Both the position numbers and the translations under genes were made by a program. Positions 42,181 through 51,651 of a stretch of DNA of 64,000 nt are shown in pieces. Numbering within the stretch: the first letter of the stretch is position 1; each line of letters opens with the position of its first letter. Below the pieces are notes generated by a model. The model searched no databases. It worked only from the letters and a program-made list of their open reading frames with translations, and was not told where the DNA came from. Origin of the DNA: JAVBJN01 sp031546985 (lineage in GTDB: Bacteria > Bacteroidota > Bacteroidia > Chitinophagales > Chitinophagaceae); contig JAVBJN010000040.1 of NCBI GenBank assembly GCA_031546985.1, forward strand, positions 62,001 through 126,000, in the 5' to 3' direction.

Positions 42181-45027
42181 ATGCCTAAGGACAACTCCAT
42201 AAAATCCGTACTCATTATTGGTTCAGGCCCCATCATTATTGGTCAGGCCTGCGAATTCGATTATTCCGGCTCACAGGCTGCACGCTCGCTGCGCGAAGAG
42301 GGAATCAAGGTAATCCTGATTAACTCCAACCCGGCTACGATCATGACCGATCCGATCATGGCCGACAAAGTGTATCTGCTGCCTTTGACCGCAGAAAGTA
42401 TCGAACAGATTCTTGAAGAAAACGATATTGATGCTGTGCTGCCTACCATGGGCGGACAAACAGCCCTGAACCTGGCTAAAGAAGCCGAGGAACTGGGTTT
42501 GTGGGAGCGTTTTAACGTGCGCCTGATTGGGGTGGACATTAAAGCGATCGATAAAGCAGAAGATCGGGAACTTTTCCGTCAGTGGATGATCCAGATGGGT
42601 ATTCCTGTGGCGCCGGCCAGAACGGCCAACTCTTTCCTGGAAGGTAAGGAGTTTGCCCAGGAGATCGGGTTTCCGCTGGTGATTCGCCCATCGTTTACCC
42701 TGGGTGGTACCGGTGGCGGTTTCGTACACGGTAAGCACGACCTGGACGCTGCCCTGCAACGTGGTTTGGAGGCATCTCCGATTCACGAAGTACTGGTAGA
42801 AAAAGCGGTATTGGGCTGGAAAGAATTTGAGCTGGAGCTGCTGCGCGACTCCGCCGATAACGTAACCATCATCTGTACGGTAGAAAACGTGGATCCGATG
42901 GGTGTGCATACCGGCGACAGCATTACCGTAGCCCCTGCCATGACGCTGAGCGATACCGCTTACCAGCACATGCGCGATACGGCTATTAGTATGATGCGCA
43001 ACCTGGGCAACTTTGCCGGCGGTTGTAACGTACAGTTTGCCCTGAACCCGGCCAACGAGGAGATCATCGCTATCGAGATCAACCCGCGTGTGAGCCGCTC
43101 TTCTGCCCTGGCTTCCAAAGCTACCGGTTACCCTATTGCAAAAATTGCCGCTAAACTGGCCATTGGTTATACCCTGGATGAACTGAGCAACCAGATCACC
43201 CAAACCACCTCTGCCTACTTTGAGCCTGCACTCGACTATGTGATCGTTAAAATGCCCCGCTGGAACTTCGATAAGTTCAAAGGTGCCGACGATACACTGG
43301 GCCTGCAGATGAAATCGGTAGGTGAAGTAATGTCTATCGGCCGCACATTCCCCGAAGCCTTGCAGAAAGCCTGCCAGAGCCTGGAGAACAACGCCATTGG
43401 CTTAGGTACCTACAACCGTACCCCAATGAAACCCGAAGACCTGCTGGAAAGTATGAAGCGCCCTACCTGGGATCGTATTTTCCGCATTAAAGATGCTATT
43501 CAGCAAGGTGTTTCTACCAAATCCATTCACGAGCATACCCTTATCGACCGCTGGTTCCTGAACCAGATCCGGGATATCGTGGATATGGAAAATAAGCTGA
43601 AAACCTTTAAACATATTGACGAACTGCCGCTGGATCTGCTGAGCGATGCCAAGAAAATGGGCTTCAGCGACGACCAACTGGCACTGTTTATAGGCGATTG
43701 TACCGATGAGGATGTTTACGAAAAACGTAAAGCCGCTGGTATCGTACGCGCGTATAAAATGGTAGATACCTGCTCTGCAGAGTTTGAAGCCAAAACACCT
43801 TACTTCTACTCTACTTTTGAAGGCCGCGCACAGGAAGGCAATACGCTGACCAACGAAAGCATTCGCAGCGACCGTAAAAAAGTGATAGTACTGGGTTCGG
43901 GCCCCAACCGTATTGGTCAGGGTATCGAATTTGACTACTGCTGCACACACGGTCTTATTGCGCTGAAAGAAAGCGGTTACGAAGCCATTATGGTAAACTG
44001 TAACCCCGAAACAGTAAGCACCGATTTCGACATGGCCGATAAGTTATACTTTGAGCCGGTATATTGGGAGCACCTGTGGGAGATCATCGAGCACGAAAAA
44101 CCAGAAGGTGTAATTGTGCAGCTGGGTGGCCAAACTGCCTTGAAGCTGTCGGAACGCCTGCATGCCAAAGGCATTAAGCTGATGGGTACCAGCTTCGACG
44201 ATATGGATATTGCCGAAGACCGTGGCCGCTTCAGCGACCTGCTTAAAGAACTGAATATTCCTTATCCTAATTACGGAACTGCATTTAATACCGACGACGC
44301 CATTGAAGTGGCCAAAGAGGTAGGTTACCCGGTGCTGGTTCGCCCATCTTATGTATTGGGCGGTCAGCGCATGCGTATCGTAATCAACGAAGAAGAACTG
44401 GAGAAATCGGTGCTGAGCCTGCTCAAACACCTGCCAGGCAATAAAATCCTTATCGACCACTTCCTGGATCGTTGCCAGGAGGCCGAAGTAGATGCCATTT
44501 GCGATGGAGATGATGTGCACATCATGGGTGTGATGGAGCATATTGAGCCTGCCGGTATCCACAGTGGCGATAGCCATGCTACCCTGCCAGCCTTTAACCT
44601 CGGCCCCATGGTAGTAGAGGAAATGCGCGACTATGCCAAACGCATAGCCCGCCGCCTGAATATTAAAGGCCTCATCAACATACAGTTTGCCATTAAAGAC
44701 AACAAAGTGTATGTGATTGAAGCCAACCCGCGCGCGAGCCGTACTACACCGTTTATCGCCAAAGCTTATGGCGTGCCTTACCTCAACATTGCAACCAAAG
44801 TAATGATTGGCGCCAATAAGCTGAAAGACTTTACCATTGAGCAAAAGCTCGAAGGTTATGCCATCAAGGAACCCGTTTTCTCCTTCAATAAATTCCCGAA
44901 CGTGAATAAAGAGCTCGGTCCGGAAATGAAGAGTACAGGAGAGGCCATCCGCTTTATCAAATCGCTGAAAGATCCTTACTTCCGGCAGTTGTATAAAGAA
45001 CGAAGCATGCACCTGAGCAACAAATAA
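42181..45027 (+). CDS. carB: Carbamoyl-phosphate synthase large subunit, lacking allosteric domain
   Basis: A 948-aa enzyme that makes carbamoyl phosphate from ammonia, bicarbonate and two ATP for pyrimidine and arginine synthesis, working with CarA. Both ATP-grasp halves are present: residues 1 to about 400 (IIGSGPIIIGQACEFDYSG, FTLGGTGGG) and about 550-930 (VLGSGPNRIGQGIEFDYCC, YVLGGQRM), with the oligomerisation region between. It stops soon after GPEMKSTGEAI, so the methylglyoxal-synthase-like regulatory domain of E. coli CarB (1073 aa) is absent. The Met at 42181 aligns with the E. coli start (MPK); an in-frame ATG 16 codons earlier is possible. carA is not in the window. Confidence 0.94.
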   Translation: MPKDNSIKSVLIIGSGPIIIGQACEFDYSGSQAARSLREEGIKVILINSNPATIMTDPIMADKVYLLPLTAESIEQILEENDIDAVLPTMGGQTALNLAKEAEELGLWERFNVRLIGVDIKAIDKAEDRELFRQWMIQMGIPVAPARTANSFLEGKEFAQEIGFPLVIRPSFTLGGTGGGFVHGKHDLDAALQRGLEASPIHEVLVEKAVLGWKEFELELLRDSADNVTIICTVENVDPMGVHTGDSITVAPAMTLSDTAYQHMRDTAISMMRNLGNFAGGCNVQFALNPANEEIIAIEINPRVSRSSALASKATGYPIAKIAAKLAIGYTLDELSNQITQTTSAYFEPALDYVIVKMPRWNFDKFKGADDTLGLQMKSVGEVMSIGRTFPEALQKACQSLENNAIGLGTYNRTPMKPEDLLESMKRPTWDRIFRIKDAIQQGVSTKSIHEHTLIDRWFLNQIRDIVDMENKLKTFKHIDELPLDLLSDAKKMGFSDDQLALFIGDCTDEDVYEKRKAAGIVRAYKMVDTCSAEFEAKTPYFYSTFEGRAQEGNTLTNESIRSDRKKVIVLGSGPNRIGQGIEFDYCCTHGLIALKESGYEAIMVNCNPETVSTDFDMADKLYFEPVYWEHLWEIIEHEKPEGVIVQLGGQTALKLSERLHAKGIKLMGTSFDDMDIAEDRGRFSDLLKELNIPYPNYGTAFNTDDAIEVAKEVGYPVLVRPSYVLGGQRMRIVINEEELEKSVLSLLKHLPGNKILIDHFLDRCQEAEVDAICDGDDVHIMGVMEHIEPAGIHSGDSHATLPAFNLGPMVVEEMRDYAKRIARRLNIKGLINIQFAIKDNKVYVIEANPRASRTTPFIAKAYGVPYLNIATKVMIGANKLKDFTIEQKLEGYAIKEPVFSFNKFPNVNKELGPEMKSTGEAIRFIKSLKDPYFRQLYKERSMHLSNK

Positions 45028-45032
45028 TAATA

Positions 45033-45060
45033 AGACCCCGCACCTTGCGGGGTTTTTTTA
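45033..45060 (+). terminator. Terminator of carB
   Basis: ACCCCGCA (45035-45042) pairs with TGCGGGGT (45046-45053), followed by a T run. Confidence 0.9.
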
Positions 45061-45173
45061 TGCTATTCCGCTAAACCCTCTACAACGATTTTGCCAGCGA
45101 TAACAGTGCTTTTTTAGCCCTTACGGCAAACATCATGATTGTTTTTATATCTTAAATCATATTTTTAAGCGTA

Positions 45174-47099
45174 ATGGCTCATGTCTCCAGATTATTGCTT
45201 TGCTTTCTAAGCCTGCTCCCTGCTGTATGGGTGTGGGCTGGCAAAGTTGATAGTCTGAAACATGAACTGCTCCATTCCAGCGATACCAGCCTGGTTAAGA
45301 TTCTGAATGAGCTTACCTGGGCATACCGCACTGTAAATGCAGATTCTGCCCTGTTCTACGGCCAGCTGGCAGTAGAGATATCCCAGAAAAATAATTTTGT
45401 AGCAGGAGAGGCCCGGGCCTACAGCGATATGGGCGTTATTTATTTTGAACGCCAGAATTATGCTAAAGCGCTGGGTTTGTATGAGCAGGCTGTAGCCCTG
45501 CGTATAAGCATAAAAGATTCGTTGGGTTTGGCGGCAGTATACAGCAAAATTGGCATGCTGTACCAGCGTAAAGGATTGTTTGAAGAAGCGCTGAATTACC
45601 AGCAGAAAGCCCTGCGTATTTATACGCAGCAGGGAGCAGACCAGCAGGTGGCTACTTCTTACCACAATATCGGAACCCTGCTTAAAAGTACGCACCAGTA
45701 TAAACGTGCTTTGAACGAGCATTTCAACGCGCTCCGGTTGCGTATTAAGCTCAACGATATGGGAGGACTTAGCAACAGCTATGGAAACATTGCGGCGGTT
45801 TATAAGTTGCTCAACCAAAACGATTCGGCAGAGTATTTTGGTTTGCTATCGGTAGATATGGCCCGCCAGTCGGGCGATGCCGGTTACCTCAGTACAAGCC
45901 TCAACGATCTCTCTGCTTACAAGTCAGATAAGGGCGCTTACACCCAGGCTTTTGCACTGGCCGAAGAAGGTTTTAAAATAAGGGAGGCGCTCGACGATAA
46001 AAAGGGAATGATATCGAGCCTGACCAATATGGCCCAGGCTAAGGCTGGCATGGAAGATATTCCCCAGGCTATTGCCATACTGCGCCATGCCGAAGACTTG
46101 TCGCAGCATGTAGATGCCAATATTGAGCTGGAGCGGGTTTACCCGTTATTAGCCCGGGCTTACGAAAGCATGGGCAGTTACCAGCAGGCCTTGCATTACC
46201 AGAAGTTATACAAGCAGGTGGCAGATAGTGTGTTGAACGAAGACCTGAATGCCAGGATTACCGAAATGCAGATGCGGTATGAAACAGCACAGAAAGAGCA
46301 GCAAATTGCCCTGCTGTCTAAAGATAACCTGATCAAAGAAGAGCGTAACAAGCGCCAACGCAATATTTTTACAGGTATACTCGCATTTTTTTTAGTGGGC
46401 GCGGTAAGCTATTACAACTTTCTGCGGAGCCGCAAAAGGAAAGAATTGTACACTACCCGCCTGCTGGAAAAAGAAGCCCAGAGCCGGGCTGTAATGGCTG
46501 CCGAAGAGCAGGAGCGGCTGCGTATAGCCAAAGAGCTGCATGACGGTGTAGGCCAGATGCTTACCGCTGCCAAAATGAACCTGGAAGCGCTGCAATCGGT
46601 GCTCGACCCTACCGATAAAGATGCGCGCGAGCTGTATTACCGGGCTTTTACCCTGCTGCGCGATTCTTCGGTTGAGATAAGATCGGTATCGCACAGTATG
46701 ATGCCCGATCTGTTGCTTAAAATGGGACTGGTACCTGCGGTGAAGGAACTGGTGCGCAAACTGAACGGCAACCGGCTACAGGTAGATCTGCTGATAACCG
46801 GATTGGAGCGCAGGGCCGAAACCAGTAAAGAATCGGTGATTTACCGGGTATTGCAGGAACTGCTGGGCAATGTGGTGAAGCATGCGCAGGCCACGCGTGT
46901 AAATGTGCAGCTATTGCAGGATGGCAACCAGCTTACCCTTATGGTAGAAGATGATGGTATTGGGTTCGATACCAGCAATGGGCATACCGGCGTGGGTATG
47001 AAGAGCATTGCCTCGCGTGTAGACCTGTTGCAGGGGCAGGTGTATTGGGATAGCCAGCCAGGCAAAGGAACTACCGTAACGGTAGAAGTGCTGTTGTAG
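45174..47099 (+). CDS. TPR sensor histidine kinase (HisKA_3 type)
   Basis: A 641-aa membrane kinase. Signal peptide (about 1-22), a periplasmic sensor of tetratricopeptide repeats (about 30-350: LGLYEQAVALRISIKDSLG, and LKSTHQYKRALNEHFNALRL), a helix, one membrane segment (about 398-417), then a HisKA_3 dimerisation domain with phospho-accepting H456 (AKELHDGVGQ) and a HATPase domain (QELLGNVVKHA, EDDGIGFD, GVGMKSIASR). Such NarL/DesK-type kinases phosphorylate LuxR-family regulators. It ends two bases from the end of the convergent regulator gene and has a close paralogue on the other side of it, so both kinases may share that regulator. Confidence 0.9.
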   Translation: MAHVSRLLLCFLSLLPAVWVWAGKVDSLKHELLHSSDTSLVKILNELTWAYRTVNADSALFYGQLAVEISQKNNFVAGEARAYSDMGVIYFERQNYAKALGLYEQAVALRISIKDSLGLAAVYSKIGMLYQRKGLFEEALNYQQKALRIYTQQGADQQVATSYHNIGTLLKSTHQYKRALNEHFNALRLRIKLNDMGGLSNSYGNIAAVYKLLNQNDSAEYFGLLSVDMARQSGDAGYLSTSLNDLSAYKSDKGAYTQAFALAEEGFKIREALDDKKGMISSLTNMAQAKAGMEDIPQAIAILRHAEDLSQHVDANIELERVYPLLARAYESMGSYQQALHYQKLYKQVADSVLNEDLNARITEMQMRYETAQKEQQIALLSKDNLIKEERNKRQRNIFTGILAFFLVGAVSYYNFLRSRKRKELYTTRLLEKEAQSRAVMAAEEQERLRIAKELHDGVGQMLTAAKMNLEALQSVLDPTDKDARELYYRAFTLLRDSSVEIRSVSHSMMPDLLLKMGLVPAVKELVRKLNGNRLQVDLLITGLERRAETSKESVIYRVLQELLGNVVKHAQATRVNVQLLQDGNQLTLMVEDDGIGFDTSNGHTGVGMKSIASRVDLLQGQVYWDSQPGKGTTVTVEVLL

Positions 47100-47101
47100 G
47101 C

Positions 47102-47746
47102 TTACACGATCTTTTGCTCTATCGCGTATTTAATAAGGCCTACCACACTCTTGGTATTGGTCTTGCGGAATATGTTTTTGCGGTGTGTTTCCACCGTACG
47201 TTCGCTGATGAATAACTGACCGGCAATCTCTGCATTGCTTAGCTCCTGTGCAATAAGCTGTATAATCTCAATTTCGCGGCTGGTAAGGTGTATAAGCGGT
47301 TCCTGCTCGCGGTTTTGCTGCTTATCGGTAATGGCTTTAAGAATTTCGCCGCTTACTTCATCGCTGAAGTAAAAATTGCCTGCTGCTATTTTAGTGATAG
47401 CATGTTTCAGCTCATCCTTTCCGGTGTTTTTTAAGATATAGCCCGAAGCGCCCGCGTCAATCATTTCTGTAATCATACCCCGGTCGTTAAACATACTCAG
47501 TGCAAGTACTTTAATGTGCGGGTACTGCTTTTTCAGGTTGCGGGTAAAAACTATACCATCCATCTCGGGCATACTGATATCGCTGAGTACGATTTCGGGG
47601 TTAATAAGACCAATCTCATCCAGCGCTTTACGCGCATTGGTAGACTCCCCGGCTATCTCAATATCGTGCTCGGACTTCAATAGCGCCTTCAGCCCGTCTA
47701 TAAGCATCTGGTGATCGTCTACAATAAAGATCTTAGTCTTTGGCAT
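47102..47746 (-). CDS. LuxR/NarL-family response regulator
   Basis: A 214-aa transcription factor. Receiver domain (about 1-120) with acidic pocket D10/D11, phospho-acceptor D56 (VLSDISMPEMDG) and the conserved lysine in GYILKNTG. A LuxR-type helix-turn-helix follows (about 148-210: LTSREIEIIQLIAQELSNAEIAGQLFISERTVETHRKNIFRK). Its start overlaps the end of the upstream kinase gene by 14 bases, which points to translational coupling and a kinase/regulator pair. The target genes are unknown. Confidence 0.93.
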   Translation of the reverse strand: MPKTKIFIVDDHQMLIDGLKALLKSEHDIEIAGESTNARKALDEIGLINPEIVLSDISMPEMDGIVFTRNLKKQYPHIKVLALSMFNDRGMITEMIDAGASGYILKNTGKDELKHAITKIAAGNFYFSDEVSGEILKAITDKQQNREQEPLIHLTSREIEIIQLIAQELSNAEIAGQLFISERTVETHRKNIFRKTNTKSVVGLIKYAIEQKIV

Positions 47747-49694
47747 TGATAAATGAGTTTAAAGGTATTTCAACGGTCAGCGTGGTGCCTTTGCCGGGGG
47801 TAGAATCGATCTCTAAGTTACCATTCAGATACTGAACCCGCGAACGAATATTTTTGAGGCCCATGCCCTGTCCGTTTTCTCCGGCGGGTTCGGCAAATCC
47901 TATTCCATCGTCTTCTACCATAAGGCAGAGTTCGTCTTCGTGTTGTACCAGTTGCAGTATCATTTGGGTAGCGTTGGAGTGTTTAAGGATGTTCTGAACA
48001 GCTTCCTGCAGCACCCGGAACATTACAAAATCGATCATTGCATCCCGTTCAGATTCCAGGCCATGCATATCGGTGGTGATCTTGATATTGCTGTTTCTTT
48101 TTACAGTATCTATAAAATCCTGCACGGCTACTTGCAACCCCTTGTTTTTAAGCACAGGCGGCAGCATGTTATGCGACAAGCCTCTTACCTCACGTATGGT
48201 ATCATCTATGAGGTGTACCATGTTTTGGTATTGCCTCTTCTCCTCGTGCTCAACAGGCAGCGCATTGTACAGGCTTTCCATATTCATTTTAAGCGCGCTC
48301 ATCTGCTGGCCTATACTGTCGTGCAGCTCTGCCGCAATTCTTTCCCGTTCTTTTTCTTCCGCTTTGAGTACCGCTTTGGCCCTTTTTTGTTGCTCTTCCA
48401 TCAGTGTAAGGTTAAACTGCTGTATCTGCCGCCTTCTTACAAAGCTGTACATGCCCCAGCCGCCTATGCTAAGCAGGGCAATGAGGCTCAGGTACAGAAT
48501 GTTTTCTTTTTGCCGCTGTGCGGTTTGCAGTTTGTTTTCTTTCGAAAGAATCTGAATGGTGTTTTCCTTGCGCGAGGCCTCATATTTCACCTGCAGGTCG
48601 TTGTATTGCTGCAGGCTGGCCAGGTTAATCACGCTGTCTTTCATTTGCTCGTATACTTTGCGCCAGTAAAGCGCAGAGTCTGGCCTGTTTAGCTTTTCGT
48701 AATACTCGCTTAGCATACGGGTGGTGTTCCTCAGCCCTTCGAGGTGCCCGTTATCGGTAAACTCTTTTAAGGCTTTATGGAAATAGGCACCGGCCCGGGC
48801 ATTGTCTTTTTGCTGCTCATAGGCCATTGCCAGGCTGCTGTATGAGTCGCCAATCTGTTTGCTGTTGCCAAACAGCTGGTCTATCTCCAGTGTTTTCTGG
48901 TGCAAGGCAATGGCTTTGACAGTATTGCCCATATAAGCATAGCAGTTGGCCATGTTGTTGTATACCATAGACTGGCCATAGAGATTGCCCGAAGCGGCAA
49001 GTACAGGAAGGAGTATTGAATCCTGCTGCAATGCCTGCTGGTATTGGCCCTGCATACCAAACAGGTTGGCCAGCAGGTGTCTTGCACGGAGTATAGTGGT
49101 TTCATCTCCCGCGCCAACGGCCTTTTCGAGGCTTTTACGGGCAAATAGCATGGCTTTGGATAGATCGTCCTTCTGAATGGCTACCCATGCCAGGGAAGCG
49201 TAAGAAGTGGCAATGCCCCGTATATCTTGTATCCGCTCTCTGATGGCCAATGCTTCGAGCTGGGTATTAAAGGCTTTGGTGTTGAGACCCTGGTGCCAGT
49301 AATAAATACCGGTTTTGTGCAAGGCATTGGCTATGAGGAACGAAGATGCGGTTTGCCGGCCTATTTTTAGGGTAAGATCTGCGTAGGTTTTGAGTTGTTC
49401 AAAGTCGCCGGTAATATTGTAGATATGCGCCATGGCATCGTAGCTGAATCCGGTGGTAGCGGTTTCGTTTCGGTTGCGGGCATGGCTCAGCATGGTTTGT
49501 GCTTCGCGCAGGGCAGAGTCGGTATTCTGATCGGCCAGCCGGCATATGTGGTAATACCATTCAATGGCATCGGCGGTGCTCAGGGATTTATTGCTATACC
49601 AGGGAGTGTGGGTAACGTTGGTCGTTTGCCGTTGCGCGTACAGGGGCGTAAGGGTTATTAACCCAATCAGCAGTATGAAAAGCCTAAGGTGCAA
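47733..49694 (-). CDS. TPR sensor histidine kinase (HisKA_3 type), paralogue
   Basis: A 653-aa kinase with the same layout as its neighbour: signal peptide (about 1-20, LITLTPLYAQ), TPR sensor (about 50-360), one membrane segment (about 398-418, ILYLSLIALLSIGGWGMYSFV), HisKA_3 with H458 (AAELHDSIGQQ) and HATPase (QEAVQNILKHS, EDDGIGFAEP, GMGLKNIRSRV). The start is TTG: a stop lies just upstream, no ATG comes between, and the signal peptide begins directly after it. It is co-transcribed with the regulator gene, which its end overlaps. Confidence 0.88.
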   Translation of the reverse strand: MHLRLFILLIGLITLTPLYAQRQTTNVTHTPWYSNKSLSTADAIEWYYHICRLADQNTDSALREAQTMLSHARNRNETATTGFSYDAMAHIYNITGDFEQLKTYADLTLKIGRQTASSFLIANALHKTGIYYWHQGLNTKAFNTQLEALAIRERIQDIRGIATSYASLAWVAIQKDDLSKAMLFARKSLEKAVGAGDETTILRARHLLANLFGMQGQYQQALQQDSILLPVLAASGNLYGQSMVYNNMANCYAYMGNTVKAIALHQKTLEIDQLFGNSKQIGDSYSSLAMAYEQQKDNARAGAYFHKALKEFTDNGHLEGLRNTTRMLSEYYEKLNRPDSALYWRKVYEQMKDSVINLASLQQYNDLQVKYEASRKENTIQILSKENKLQTAQRQKENILYLSLIALLSIGGWGMYSFVRRRQIQQFNLTLMEEQQKRAKAVLKAEEKERERIAAELHDSIGQQMSALKMNMESLYNALPVEHEEKRQYQNMVHLIDDTIREVRGLSHNMLPPVLKNKGLQVAVQDFIDTVKRNSNIKITTDMHGLESERDAMIDFVMFRVLQEAVQNILKHSNATQMILQLVQHEDELCLMVEDDGIGFAEPAGENGQGMGLKNIRSRVQYLNGNLEIDSTPGKGTTLTVEIPLNSFINAKD

Positions 49695-49798
49695 ATATGG
49701 TGGTTATGCTTTGGTGTGTAGTGCTAATTTCAGGATAAAAATTAAGCTGTGCCATCACGCACAATGGGTAATTTTTTATCCGTGCTGGTACGGATAAG

Positions 49799-49829
49799 TA
49801 AAAGCCCTCCGCATGGCGGAGGGCTTTTC
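49799..49829 (-). terminator. Terminator of pyrH
   Basis: AAAGCCCTCCGC (49801-49812) pairs perfectly with GCGGAGGGCTTT (49816-49827). On the minus strand it is followed by TACTT. It lies 19 bases past the pyrH stop. Confidence 0.85.
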
Positions 49830-49847
49830 TGTTTTTTATGTGCAGGA

Positions 49848-50558
49848 TTAGTTGTCTACCAGTGTGCCTACTTTTTCGCCACTTACGATACTTACCAGGT
49901 TGCCGCGTTTGTTCATGTCAAATACAATAATCGGCAGTTTGTTTTCCTGGCAGAGGGTAAAGGCGGTCATATCCATTACTTTTAAGCCCTTGCTGATAAC
50001 TTCGCCAAAGCTGATATGATCATAGCGGGTAGCGGTAGGGTCTTTTTCGGGATCGGCAGTATAGATACCATCTACACGCGTGCCTTTCAGAATTACATCT
50101 GCCTGAATTTCAATAGCCCTCAGTACACCAGCGGTATCGGTGGTAAAGTAAGGGTTACCGGTGCCAGCGCCAAAGATTACCACACGGCCTTTTTCGAGGT
50201 GGCGTATAGCGCGGCGGCGGATATAAGGCTCTGCGATCTGCTCCATTTTAATGGCGCTTTGCAGCCTGGTGTATACACCGGCTTTTTCGAGTGCCGCCTG
50301 CAGGGCCATACCATTGATAACGGTAGCCAGCATGCCCATATAATCGCCATGTGCTCTTTCAATGCCGGTTTCGGCTTCGTTCATACCTCTGTAGATGTTG
50401 CCTCCACCAATTACAATGGCTACTTCTGCACCCAGGTCCACAATACTTCTAATCTCTCCGGCGTAGTGTGCCAGCATCTGGGGATCCAATCCATAATTCT
50501 TATCGCCCATCAGCGACTCACCTGATAACTTCAGTAATACTCTTTTATATTGCGGCAT
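49848..50558 (-). CDS. pyrH: UMP kinase
   Basis: A 236-aa cytoplasmic amino-acid-kinase-fold enzyme that phosphorylates UMP to UDP. Motifs: KRVLLKLSGESL at the start, the nucleotide-binding IGGGNIYRG, GNPYFTTDTA, and KGTRVDGIYTADP. Length matches bacterial PyrH. It follows tsf on the same strand, an order common in bacteria (rpsB-tsf-pyrH), but a terminator after tsf and its own -7 element suggest independent transcription here. Confidence 0.96.
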   Translation of the reverse strand: MPQYKRVLLKLSGESLMGDKNYGLDPQMLAHYAGEIRSIVDLGAEVAIVIGGGNIYRGMNEAETGIERAHGDYMGMLATVINGMALQAALEKAGVYTRLQSAIKMEQIAEPYIRRRAIRHLEKGRVVIFGAGTGNPYFTTDTAGVLRAIEIQADVILKGTRVDGIYTADPEKDPTATRYDHISFGEVISKGLKVMDMTAFTLCQENKLPIIVFDMNKRGNLVSIVSGEKVGTLVDN

Positions 50559-50598
50559 TGCGGGAAAATTGACTGTGAATGAACCTATTGTCAGGGTG

Positions 50599-50606
50599 CA
50601 AAATTA
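50599..50606 (-). promoter_or_regulatory. Bacteroidota -7 element (TAATTTTG)
   Basis: An exact TAnnTTTG match on the minus strand, 40 bases before pyrH and downstream of the tsf terminator. Confidence 0.55.
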
Positions 50607-50639
50607 CACTTAAAATCGGCATCCCTCAAGTAGGGGCAT

Positions 50640-50676
50640 AAAAAAAGCCCCCACAGTATTGCGGGGGCTTTTTAAT
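50640..50676 (-). terminator. Terminator of tsf
   Basis: AAAAAGCCCCC pairs with GGGGGCTTTTT around a short loop, with T-rich sequence beyond on the minus strand. It lies 12 bases past the tsf stop. Confidence 0.88.
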
Positions 50677-50687
50677 ATGATCAGGAA

Positions 50688-51536
50688 TTATCCGATTGCA
50701 ACGCGGTTAAAAGAAACCACTTTCAGATCAGATTCTACACTTTTCAGGTATTCTGCTACTGATTTACCAGCATCTTTAACGAAAGGCTGAGCCATCAGGG
50801 TGTTTTCTTTGAAGAAAGCATTCAGTTTACCCACAGCGATTTTTTCCAGCATGTCGTCGGTTTTGTCAGACATTTTAGGATCTTGCTTCATGGTATCGAT
50901 AACGATAGATCTTTCACGAGCAACCACTTCAGGAGCAACGCTGTCTGCATCAATAGCAACAGGGTTCATCGCAGCAATTTGCATAGCTACGTCGCGGCCA
51001 GCAGCTTCGATACCTTCGTTTTGTGCTTTGTTCATACCTACCAGTACCGCTACACGGTAACCAGCGTGGTTGTAAGCTACAACGCTGTCAGAATCGATAC
51101 GCTCGATTTTGGTAACGTCGATTTTCTCGCCGATTTTACCAACCATTTCCAGCAGTTTGTCGCTGATAGCTGCACCTTCGAATTGGGTAGCTTTCAGTTC
51201 TTCTACAGTTTTAACGTTGTTGGCGATAGCAGTATCGGCCAGTGCAACTGCGAAGTTTACGAAATCCTGGTTTTTAGATACGAAATCGGTTTCTGAAGTC
51301 AGGTTCAGGATAATACCGAACTTGCCATCAGCGCTTGTTTTAGCAACAACAACACCTTCGTTGGCTTCACGGTCGCTACGTTTAGCAGCTACTTTCTGAC
51401 CTTTTTTACGCAGGTAGTCGATTGCGGCTTCAAAATCACCATTGCTTTCTACTAAAGCCTGGCGACAGTCCATCATCGGAGCACCAGTTTGCTGACGCAG
51501 TTTGTTTACTTCTGCTGCAGTTACAGTAACACTCAT
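50688..51536 (-). CDS. tsf: Elongation factor Ts
   Basis: A 282-aa guanine-nucleotide exchange factor for EF-Tu. UBA-like N-terminal domain (about 1-50, VNKLRQQTGAPMMDCRQALVESNGDFEAAIDYLRKKG), then the core with the exchange motif SETDFVSKN. The length is normal. It follows rpsB but has its own -7 element (51583-51590) next to a hairpin, so tsf may be expressed partly apart from rpsB. Confidence 0.96.
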   Translation of the reverse strand: MSVTVTAAEVNKLRQQTGAPMMDCRQALVESNGDFEAAIDYLRKKGQKVAAKRSDREANEGVVVAKTSADGKFGIILNLTSETDFVSKNQDFVNFAVALADTAIANNVKTVEELKATQFEGAAISDKLLEMVGKIGEKIDVTKIERIDSDSVVAYNHAGYRVAVLVGMNKAQNEGIEAAGRDVAMQIAAMNPVAIDADSVAPEVVARERSIVIDTMKQDPKMSDKTDDMLEKIAVGKLNAFFKENTLMAQPFVKDAGKSVAEYLKSVESDLKVVSFNRVAIG

Positions 51537-51582
51537 AATTGTATGTTTATAAGTTATGTTAGTATATAAGGTTAAATCATTA

Positions 51583-51590
51583 CAAAATTA
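51583..51590 (-). promoter_or_regulatory. Bacteroidota -7 element (TAATTTTG)
   Basis: An exact TAnnTTTG match on the minus strand, 46 bases before tsf. It overlaps the foot of the rpsB-tsf hairpin. Confidence 0.5.
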
Positions 51591-51621
51591 ACCCGCTGCA
51601 GGTAGGTGCCAGCGGGTTAAT
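51587..51621 (-). terminator. Hairpin between rpsB and tsf (weak terminator or attenuator)
   Basis: ATTAACCCGCTG (51587-51598) pairs perfectly with CAGCGGGTTAAT (51610-51621). On the minus strand only TTTG follows, so read-through into tsf is likely. Confidence 0.55.
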
Positions 51622-51651
51622 CTTTATGAAATCGTGAAATATCGCGATTGA

